A DNA stretch of 64,000 nucleotides from Erinaceus europaeus (taxonomy: Eukaryota > Chordata > Mammalia > Eulipotyphla > Erinaceidae). Location: the NCBI RefSeq assembly GCF_950295315.1, contig NC_080164.1:8316082-8380081 (forward strand). Direction: 5' to 3'. Of this stretch, positions 56,250 through 64,000 are shown piece by piece; within the stretch, counting starts at the first letter, position 1; each line of letters opens with the position of its first letter. The translations under genes were made by a program, and so were the position numbers. Under the pieces are notes generated by a model. The model worked only from the letters and a program-made list of their open reading frames with translations, ran no database searches and was not told the origin of the DNA.

Positions 56250-57002
56250 ATAAACCAAAATAATTTTTTAGACACCATGACAACAACAGACAAAATAAAT
56301 TCATGGGACTATATCTAATCTAAAAACCTCTGCACAGCAAAAGAAGCTACCATGCAAGCAAAAAGACCCCTTAGAGAATGGGAGAAAATGCTTCTATACC
56401 AGACATCAGACAAGAAGCTAACAACCAAAATATTAAAGAGCTCACCAAACTCAGCAACAACAGTGGGAAAAAAAGACCCCATCCAAAAATGGGGAGAGCA
56501 TATGAAGAGAATATTCACCAAAGAAGAGATCCTAGAGGCCAACAAACATATGAAAAAATGCTCCATGTCACTGATTATCGAAGAAATGCAAATAAAGACA
56601 ACAATGCGATATTGCTTCACTCCCGTGAGAATGTCACACATCAGAAAAGGTAGCAGCAACAAATGCTGGAGAGGTTGTGGGGGGGTAAAGGGGCCCTCCT
56701 GCACTGCTGGTGGGAATGTCAATTGGTCCAACCTCTGTGGAAGCAGTCTGGAAAATTCTTAGAAGACTAGAAGTGGACCTAACCTATGTATCTTGGGGAT
56801 ATATTCTAAGGAACCCAACACACCCATCCAAAAATTTCTGTTTATACCTATGTTCATAGCCGCACAATTTGTAATTGCCAAAACTTGGAAGCAATCCAGG
56901 TGTCCAAGAACAAAGGAGTGGCTGAGCAAGTTGTGGTCTATATGCACAGTGGAATACTACTCAGCCATTAAGAATAAGAGTTCACAAACTCAATTGTAGT
57001 TC
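56250..57002 (+). pseudogene. L1 ORF2 C-terminal relic, plus strand
   Basis: Across shifted frames it encodes motifs of the L1 ORF2 C-terminus: TPVRMSHIRKGSSNKCWRGC, AAQFVIAKTWKQSRCP, VEYYSAIKNK. Several frameshifts and stops occur. It is older than, and only distantly similar to, the ORF2 piece at 11.1-11.6 kb. The endonuclease and RT are absent. Confidence 0.9.
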
Positions 57003-57239
57003 TTCACAGCAACAATCTATCTTTTAAAAAAAAAAGCCAGGAAAACAATCCCATTTTGGTCAGTTCATAAAAGAATAAACTGTATAGGAATAAATGTAAC
57101 AGAGGAGGTAAAAATAACAAAATACTGATACAGAAATTAAAGGCACAATGTTCTGGTTTTGAAATGAAAGGGTTAATATTATCAAAACATTCATTTTACC
57201 CAAAAAGATACACAGTGGAACACCATCCACATCAAAATT

Positions 57240-57392
57240 CTAGTGAAAGTGATACTGGAGAAGGAGCAGTAACTATGGTACTGAATTCTCAGTCATAAGG
57301 TTCAAGTTCAGTCCCTGGAAGCACGTGTACAAAGGTGATGTCTGATTCTTTGCCTCTCATGCCTCTCTTTTTCATAAATAAATAAGTAAAAT
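57240..57392 (+). mobile_element. SINE, class D, plus strand
   Basis: GGAGAAGGAGCAGTAACTAT, GAATTCTCAGTCATAAGGTT, GTTCAGTCCCTGGAAGCACG, GGTGATGTCTGATTCTTTGC, ATAAATAAATAAG tail. Confidence 0.82.
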
Positions 57393-57704
57393 GTGTGCTT
57401 CAAATCGATGGCATTTCATATATATATTAAAGTACTATTGCACTATTAACAATAAAACCACCTAAGTGTCTGTGTATAGTTGAATGGATTAAAGAAAAGA
57501 AAAGAAAAAATCTTTCTACAACTCAGCCATCACCTATGAGGCTGGCAGGCTAGCAGAATAGCACACTTGGATAGTGTACTTACTGCTTTGCCATTTGGGC
57601 AACTTAGTTGAGAGCCTGCCCACAGTGCACTGGAAGAAGCTTCAGTGCTGTGGTCTCTTTCACTCACTGCCTCTTTGTCCTTATCTGTAGAAGTCATCTG
57701 AAGT

Positions 57705-57978
57705 GAGTCAGTTGGGCGGTAGCACAGCGGGTTAAGGGCACATAGTGCAAGGTGCAAGGACCAGCTTAAGGATTCCGGTTCGAGCCCCCAGATCCCCACC
57801 TGCAGGGGAGTCGCTTCACAAGTAGTGAAGCAGGTCTGCAGGTGTCTTTCTCTCCCCTCTCTGTCTTCCCCTCTTCTCTCCATTTCTCTCTGTCCTATCC
57901 AACAATGATGACATCAATAACAACGATAATAACTACAACAAGGGTAACAAAAGGAAATAAATAAATATATATTTTTTA
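57705..57978 (+). mobile_element. SINE, class A short form, plus strand
   Basis: AGTTGGGCGGTAGCACAGCG, GGTTCGAGCCCCC, CTGTCCTATCCAACAATG, AAC/AAT tail, ATAAATAAATATA. Confidence 0.95.
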
Positions 57979-58280
57979 AAAGTGTCATGCCTACATGGAT
58001 AGACCTCTTGAACACTATGCTACTTAAAATGCACCATGTATGGGGCGGGGGTGGGGGGAGAAGTTCATTTGTGTGAGTAACCTAAGAAAAGCTGAATACA
58101 TAGACTTAGAAAGGAGAATTGTGGTTGGCAGTGCCGGGCAGGAGGGGAAAATAATTAGATTTGATCAAAAGGCATAAAGTTGCAGTTTGGTAGGAAGCAT
58201 CAATCTACTTTATAACACAATGACTTAATCACAGTACAATAACAGGCAATGCAAGTTTGCTAAAAGTTGATTTCAGGTGC
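57979..58280. other. Unannotated unique sequence
   Basis: A G-rich run at 58041-58059; nothing else. Confidence 0.45.
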
Positions 58281-58282
58281 TT

Positions 58283-58410
58283 CTCTCTCTCTCTCTCTCT
58301 CACTTTCTCTCTCAGTCTCTCTCTTTCTCTCTCTCTTATCTCTCTCTTTCTCTCTCTCTTATCTCTCTCTTTCTCTCTCTGTCTCTATCTCTTTATCTCT
58401 AGCTCCTCTC
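58283..58410. repeat. Imperfect (CT)n tract
   Basis: About 128 bases of CT with a TCTCTCTTATCTCTCTCTT-type motif repeated. Confidence 0.93.
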
Positions 58411-58650
58411 ATCTTTCTCACACATAGTTGTAACCATGTAAAATAAGGTTCATTAGCTGTGCTGTAGGACATATTTTGCTTCGTATACGTACACAAAACA
58501 ATCATTTTATGTACAGTACATATATTTCATTTTTTTATTTTTAAAAGAAAAAGAAAACTCGAAAATTAGGTTGGGAAATATTTGCAACTTAAGGAAATGA
58601 AGTGGTGGGGAATCCTCTCTTGAGCTGTGTCAACATCTGGGCTAGCAAAT

Positions 58651-58661
58651 TTTGTACTACT
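58651..58661. repeat. 11-bp target duplication of LINE copy 2, left
   Basis: TTTGTACTACT, identical to 59414-59424. Confidence 0.85.
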
Positions 58662-59413
58662 TCTTCTTCTTCTAGCGTTTGCCCTTCTTCCATAGCCAGT
58701 CAACAGCGTCAGGTTGAGCCTGATGTAAAGTTTCGAGACCTCCTTTGAATCTGGAGAGGTGGCAGTCGTTGACTATGTGGGTCATAGTCTGCCTGGAGCC
58801 GCAGGGGCAGTTCGGGTCGTCTCTGGCTCCCCAGCGGTGGAACATAGCGGCGCACCGGCCATGGCCTGTTCGATAGCGATTGAGGAGGGCCCAATCATAA
58901 CGTGCCAGGTCAAAGCCGGGTGGACGCTCGCAGGGGTCTGTGATGAGGTGTTTGTTCTTTACCTCAGCTGACTGCCAACTCTGTTTCCAAGAGACTGGAA
59001 CAGAGAAGTTCAGTGTAGGCGTAGGGGACCAGATTGGGTGACGAGACGTCAAGCGTTGGACAGGGTGGGCGAAGATATCCGCGTATATTGGCAGGTCCGG
59101 TCGAGCGTAGACGTGGGAAATGAACTTAGATGATGCCGCATCCCGACGAATATCTGGCAGGGCGATGTTGCTAAGAACTGGCAGCCATGGAACCGGGGTG
59201 GAACGGATGGTTCCAGAAATTATCCTCATGGAGGAATATAATTTCGAATTGACCAAGTGGACATGGGGGCTACGGAACCATACTGGGGCACAGTATTCTG
59301 CAGTGGAATAGCATAATGCCAGAGAGGATGATCGTAGTGTGGAAGCGCTCGCGCCCCATGAGGAGCTGGCCAGTCTTGCAATGATGTGATTCCTCGCACC
59401 CACCTTTGCTCTC
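58662..59413 (-). mobile_element. Non-L1 LINE copy 2, 5'-truncated, GAA tail
   Basis: The same family as 36176-37558, cut at KVGARNHI, so only the region downstream of the RT core remains. The 3' end is the stop codon at 58674-58672 followed by about four GAA triplets. The frame is fully open (about 245 LINE codons). I count roughly 15 amino-acid differences from copy 1 over about 241 residues, and in most of them copy 1 carries the CpG-decayed state. Flanked by TTTGTACTACT. Confidence 0.9.
58672..59413 (-). pseudogene. LINE ORF2 C-terminal fragment, open
   Basis: Encodes SWGASASTLRSSSLALCYST, WLPVLSNIALPDI, the CPCGSRQTMTHIVNDC knuckle and terminal WLWKKGKR. The ATG-started frame reaches 59454, but those first residues come from host flank. 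The RT core and endonuclease are absent, so it cannot be active. Confidence 0.92.
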
Positions 59414-59424
59414 TTTGTACTACT
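59414..59424. repeat. 11-bp target duplication of LINE copy 2, right
   Basis: TTTGTACTACT, identical to 58651-58661. Confidence 0.85.
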
Positions 59425-59560
59425 GATTAAATGTAGCAGGCAGGGTCCCCGCACTTGGATTTGTCTGCCTAGAAAGCACCTGTCTAAGAAGAGACCAAAA
59501 TGGATGACGTTTGGAAGCAGTTAGTTCCAAGTGAAAACAGGTCTTGTTAGTGGGAGATTC

Positions 59561-59571
59561 AGTAGGTCTGG
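59561..59571. repeat. 11-bp target duplication of 189-bp element, left
   Basis: AGTAGGTCTGG, identical to 59761-59771. Confidence 0.85.
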
Positions 59572-59760
59572 TGGGATGCATTGGATCGACCTTCTCGTGG
59601 TGCATCCCGTGAGGACCCATTCATTGGGGAAACTGACGATCCTTCCTAGCCAACTGAATCCACATGGATCCCAGTCACTTTCAAAGCCAGCAACAAGCAG
59701 CTCCTGACAGCTTTGCTGTTGACTGGCTACGGAAGAAGGGCAAACGCTAGAAGAAGAAGA
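59572..59760 (+). mobile_element. 189-bp non-autonomous element sharing the LINE 3' end
   Basis: Bounded by AGTAGGTCTGG on both sides. Its last about 50 bases (GCTGTTGACTGGCTACGGAA to the GAA repeat) match the 3' end of LINE copy 2, inverted, with one mismatch. The first about 140 bases are unrelated to either LINE copy. An ATG at 59664 opens a 28-codon frame that ends in the LINE's own last codons and stop (WLRKKGKR). It is either an internally deleted LINE (5' leader plus start of an ORF joined in frame to the end of ORF2) or a SINE-like element borrowing the LINE tail. I see no tRNA-type A/B box. Confidence 0.82.
59664..59750 (+). other. 28-codon ORF of the 189-bp element
   Basis: It begins MDPSHFQSQQQAAPD and ends AVDWLRKKGKR. 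The C-terminal 11 residues coincide with the LINE ORF2 end (AVDWLWKKGKR in copy 2). It is probably a by-product of the element's structure; no function is claimed. Confidence 0.6.
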
Positions 59761-59771
59761 AGTAGGTCTGG
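59761..59771. repeat. 11-bp target duplication of 189-bp element, right
   Basis: AGTAGGTCTGG, identical to 59561-59571. Confidence 0.85.
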
Positions 59772-60015
59772 CAATGAAATCTCACAAATTGTTTGTCAAA
59801 TTGGATGTGTAGTCCCAGGCTGACTGTGATATTATTCAACTATACCAGCTAAAAGACACAGGGCCATATTTGAGATCGATTGGTGTCATTTTTAAGGATT
59901 TCTTTTATGATTTTTTTTTTGAGCAAATGTAGTAATTCCTGGCTGAACAGGACTATGTTGGAAGCAAGGTAAGAGAGCAAGAGAGTAAAATGGCAGCCTT
60001 ATGTGGAAGATTCAA

Positions 60016-62127
60016 GGGCCGGCACAGAATACTGACTTCACTCAGGGCCGGCACAGAATACTGACTTCACTCAGGGCCGGCACAGAATACTGACTTCACT
60101 CAGGGCCGGCACAGAATACAGACTTCACTCAGGGCCGGCACAGAATACTGACTTCACTCAGGGCCGGCACAGAATACAGACTTCACTCAGGGCCGGCACA
60201 GAATACAGACTTCACTCAGGGCCGGCACAGAATACAGACTTCACTCAGGGCCGGCACAGAATACAGACTTCACTCAGGGCCGGCACAGAATACTGACTTC
60301 ACTCAGGGCCGGCACAGAATACTGACTTCACTCAGGGCCGGCACAGAATACTGACTTCACTCAGGGCCGGCACAGAATACTGACTTCACTCAGGGCCGGC
60401 ACAGAATACAGACTTCACTCAGGGCCGGCACAGAATACTGACTTCACTCAGGGCCGGCACAGAATACAGACTTCACTCAGGGCCGGCACAGAATACTGAC
60501 TTCACTCAGGGCCGGCACAGAATACAGACTTCACTCAGGGCCGGCACAGAATACTGACTTCACTCAGGGCCGGCACAGAATACTGACTTCACTCAGGGCC
60601 GGCACAGAATACTGACTTCACTCAGGGCCGGCACAGAATACAGACTTCACTCAGGGCCGGCACAGAATACTGACTTCACTCAGGGCCGGCACAGAATACA
60701 GACTTCACTCAGGGCCGGCACAGAATACTGACTTCACTCAGGGCCGGCACAGAATACTGACTTCACTCAGGGCCGGCACAGAATACTGACTTCACTCAGG
60801 GCCGGCACAGAATACAGACTTCACTCAGGGCCGGCACAGAATACAGACTTCACTCAGGGCCGGCACAGAATACAGACTTCACTCAGGGCCGGCACAGAAT
60901 ACAGACTTCACTCAGGGCCGGCACAGAATACTGACTTCACTCAGGGCCGGCACAGAATACTGACTTCACTCAGGGCCGGCACAGAATACTGACTTCACTC
61001 AGGGCCGGCACAGAATACTGACTTCACTCAGGGCCGGCACAGAATACTGACTTCACTCAGGGCCGGCACAGAATACAGACTTCACTCAGGGCCGGCACAG
61101 AATACAGACTTCACTCAGGGCCGGCACAGAATACAGACTTCACTCAGGGCCAGCACAGAATACAGACTTCACTCAGGGCCGGCACAGAATACAGACTTCA
61201 CTCAGGGCCGGCACAGAATACAGACTTCACTCAGGGCCGGCACAGAATACTGACTTCACTCAGGGCCGGCACAGAATACTGACTTCACTCAGGGCCGGCA
61301 CAGAATACAGACTTCACTCAGGGCCGGCACAGAATACAGACTTCACTCAGGGCCGGCACAGAATACAGACTTCACTCAGGGCCGGCACAGAATACAGACT
61401 TCACTCAGGGCCGGCACAGAATACAGACTTCACTCAGGGCCGGCACAGAATACAGACTTCACTCAGGGCCGGCACAGAATACAGACTTCACTCAGGGCCG
61501 GCAGAGAATACTGACTTCACTCAGGGCCGGCACAGAATACTGACTTCACTCAGGGCCGGCACAGAATACTGACTTCACTCAGGGCCGGCACAGAATACTG
61601 ACTTCACTCAGGGCCGGCACAGAATACTGACTTCACTCAGGGCCGGCACAGAATACAGACTTCACTCAGGGCCGGCACAGAATACTGACTTCACTCAGGG
61701 CCGGCACAGAATACAGACTTCACTCAGGGCCGGCACAGAATACTGACTTCACTCAGGGCCGGCACAGAATACTGACTTCACTCAGGGCCGGCACAGAATA
61801 CAGACTTCACTCAGGGCCGGCACAGAATACAGACTTCACTCAGGGCCGGCACAGAATACTGACTTCACTCAGGGCCGGCACAGAATACAGACTTCACTCA
61901 GGGCCGGCACAGAATACTGACTTCACTCAGGGCCGGCACAGAATACAGACTTCACTCAGGGCCGGCACAGAATACAGACTTCACTCAGGGCCGGCACAGA
62001 ATACTGACTTCACTCAGGGCCGGCACAGAATACAGACTTCACTCAGGGCCGGCACAGAATACTGACTTCACTCAGGGCCGGCACAGAATACAGACTTCAC
62101 TCAGGGCCGGCACAGTATACTGACTTT
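60016..62127. repeat. 29-bp minisatellite, 72 full units plus a partial
   Basis: The unit reads GGGCCGGCACAGAATAC, then T or A, then GACTTCACTCA. Unit starts run from 60016 to 62104 in exact 29-bp steps with no insertion or deletion. Position 18 is T in 36 units and A in 36. The only other changes in full units are G-to-A at position 6 in the unit at 61147 and C-to-G at position 10 in the unit at 61495. The last, partial unit (62104-62127) has A-to-T at position 13. Neither strand is open across it, so it is non-coding. Each unit contains the palindrome GCCGGC with a CpG. Confidence 0.98.
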
Positions 62128-62700
62128 CTCTGGCTTTTGTAGAGTGGGCCCTGAACATGGCTGTAACCAGCTTCAGAGGCAGGTTAGTATGCAAAATGGG
62201 AAACAAACAAACAAAAAATCCCTGCCTCTCCTTCAAGTGACTGGGGTAATGAGTTCTTGATGGTGTGAAGAGAGCATAGACTGAGTTAGAGCTGGTCACT
62301 TAAAAGTTCAGCCTAGGCAAATTAAAGTCACAAGTAAAAGGGTTAGACATGAACAGCATGGGGCAGAAACAGTGATGTCACGGAGTAATGCTTTCTTCTT
62401 CAGTCTTTGAGAAGTGATCATGTAAAACATTTGCTTCAGCTTTGAAGACAGGTTCAAAGTATAACGTCTTTTTCTGTGAGTCTGAAATGAAAATGATCGG
62501 AAAGAGTGTTCTAAGGATGTCAGTTTGGAATCCATATGGATTATTATTATTATTTTTTGCATCTTGTGTGGATAATGAAATATTGCATCATAGAAATTTG
62601 CTTGATTGTATCATAAAGCTTTGAAATTCAATTTTTTGCAGTGTAATGAAAATAACCTTGTCCAAGATACGTAAAAGACTGTGAAAGAGCAAAATGAAAA
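62128..62700. other. Unannotated unique sequence
   Basis: Downstream flank of the minisatellite. The first bases continue the array sense (ACTTTCTCTGG) before diverging. No repeat or exon. Confidence 0.45.
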
Positions 62701-62701
62701 T

Positions 62702-62816
62702 AAGAGGGGCAGGGCAAGTAGCATAATGATGCAAGAAGACTCTCATACCTAAGGCTTCTAGGTCCCTGACTCAGTCCCAACCACCATAAACCAGAGCGAA
62801 GCACTGCTCTCCGAAG
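62702..62816 (+). mobile_element. SINE, class C, plus strand
   Basis: GGGCAAGTAGCATAATGATG, TCATACCTAAGGCTTCTAGG, GACTCAGTCCCAACCACCAT, AAACCAGAGCGAAGCACTGC. Confidence 0.82.
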
Positions 62817-63079
62817 GCAGATCTCTAGACAAGAAATTAGCTAGGATGAGAATGTGCACTGTGCTTGTGGATTCATATGCTTGCGATGGCCCGGAAAACA
62901 TTACTCAATCTAAAAGAATTAGTATGATCTTTGCATATAGAAGAGTGACCCTCACTGCAGTGATGAGGCACGTTAAATGGCCTTGTGAATTGGTCTTGTC
63001 GTGCTATGGGTCCTATTGGGTAATTTGTTTACAATCTTATAAACCAGCAATACAGTCATATATTCTTTTCAGAGTGTGA

Positions 63080-63080
<1 letters not shown>

Positions 63081-63130
<50 letters not shown>

Positions 63131-63145
63131 TATATATATATATAC
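63081..63145. repeat. (TA)n microsatellite
   Basis: About 32 TA units with a TGTACA interruption at 63125-63130. Confidence 0.96.
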
Positions 63146-63166
63146 TTTTACGGCAAAAAAAAATGG

Positions 63167-63390
63167 TAAGGGCTGGATGGTGGCGCACCTGGTTGAGTGC
63201 ACATGTTACAAAGCACAAGGATCCAGATTTGAACCCCCCTGACTCCATCTGCAGGGGGAAAGCTTTGCGATTGGTGAAGCAGTGTTGCAGGTGTCTCTCT
63301 GTCTCTCTTCCTGTCTATCTCCACTTCTTTCTTGATTTCTGGCTGTCTATATCCAATAAATAAATAAAGCTAATAATTAAAAAAATAAAG
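63167..63390 (+). mobile_element. SINE, class B, plus strand
   Basis: GGGCTGGATGGTGGCGCACC, GATTTGAACCCCC, CTGCAGGGGGAAAGCTTTGC, GGTGAAGCAGTGTTGCAGGT, then ATCCAATAAATAAATAAAGC. A near-complete class B reference copy. Confidence 0.92.
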
Positions 63391-64000
63391 CCAGTGAGAT
63401 CTGGAAAGAATATTTGGCGATGAGTAAAATGATTCTGACTGTTTTGGAATCTTATCTACTGAGTTCATTACATAAGCAGTCATCATGTCAACCATTCCCA
63501 ATACTGGTTTTAAAAATTACAGCGTTTCTTCTTTTGTAAGTGTCTGTATTGCCAGCTGGGTGGAATTCCTTTTACAAACACCCAGATGAATGGATTGGAG
63601 AGAACTCTTTATTTATCTATGATTTCAGCTTCACCTGTTTACCATTTTCTTGTTAAAAGGAATTAGTGAGTGTTGGGTATATGGCTATGAAGCAATTGAA
63701 CAAATCCCCACTGCGACTATAATACAAATCCATCTTCAATCCCGGAGCAAATTGTTCTCATTTGGGGAGGGGTAAAGGTATTTTATCAGCTCAAAACAAA
63801 AATTAACAAATATTTTGCAGAAGGTGAACTCTAGGGTCTCCACCAAATCCCGAACAAATTAGAACGAAGCAGAAACAGCTGTTGCGTAAAATGCACATCC
63901 GAAGAGTAAGTTGTGTGCTGTCAGGCCATATTACTTGCATCCATTGTCCCAGTGTTAGGATTTCTCAGCACCTTGGCAAAAGGGTGGACAATATGACGTG
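63391..64000. other. Unannotated unique sequence
   Basis: No feature recognised up to the window end. Confidence 0.45.

Noticed and set aside
58657..59765. DNA transposon with about 50-bp terminal inverted repeats
   Set aside because: Separate 11-bp duplications flank each half and the repeats are LINE 3' ends, so two retroinsertions explain it better.
60016..62127. CRISPR-like array
   Set aside because: Units are directly adjacent with no spacers and the context is mammalian repeats. It is a minisatellite.

Overview
The window reads as non-coding euchromatin from a mammal, most likely a hedgehog (Erinaceidae). I infer this from dense copies of tRNA-derived SINEs. Their heads resemble GTCGGGCGGTAGCGCAGCGG, they have a GGTTCGAGCCC B box, a body rich in CTGCAGGTGTCT, and AAC/AAT-rich tails. 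These match what I know of the ERI SINEs of hedgehogs. L1 LINEs, solo LTRs, a ribosomal-protein pseudogene and old mammalian MIR fragments make up most of the rest. I find no protein-coding exon, rRNA, functional tRNA or CRISPR that I can defend. Almost every long open frame lies inside a repeat.

Layout. 1-9.3 kb: old SINEs, ancient L1 and L1 3'UTR pieces, one of them split by an RPL37 processed pseudogene next to a 235-bp pyrimidine tract. 9.3-16.4 kb: two related solo LTRs (6-bp target duplications) flank a young 5'-inverted L1 at 10.77-12.64 kb. 17-31 kb: unique DNA with SINEs and two more young L1s, one of them 5'-inverted. 31-36 kb: ancient L1 and SINEs. 36.1-37.6 kb: a 5'-truncated LINE that is not L1, with a perfect 31-bp target duplication. 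38-58 kb: a SINE-rich stretch with nested insertions, two more solo LTRs and an L1 ORF2 relic. 58.6-59.8 kb: a second copy of the unusual LINE and, head to head with it, a 189-bp derivative. 60.0-62.1 kb: a uniform 29-bp minisatellite of 72 full units. 62.1-64 kb: unique DNA with two SINEs.

The most interesting material is the non-L1 LINE. Three insertions carry the same 3' end (stop codon followed at once by a short GAA repeat, with no poly-A), and all three have intact target duplications that begin AGT on the element strand. The encoded protein has an RT domain and a C-terminal CCHC-like knuckle of the I/Jockey-type LINE kind. That type is not part of the usual mammalian set (L1, L2, CR1, RTE/BovB), so recent horizontal acquisition is a reasonable hypothesis. 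The 189-bp copy looks like a non-autonomous, internally deleted or SINE-like partner. The minisatellite is also notable: 72 repeats without one length change and a two-state variant at one base.

SINE class labels A-D are mine: A, young, AAC/AAT tail, sometimes with an extra 3' module; B, older, head GGCCAGGTGGTGGCGCACCT; C, head AGCATAATGGTTATGCAAA; D, head ending in TTGGACTCTCAAG. Coordinates of old repeats are accurate to about 10-20 bases. Calls rest on reading the sequence and on recalled family features, not on a database search.
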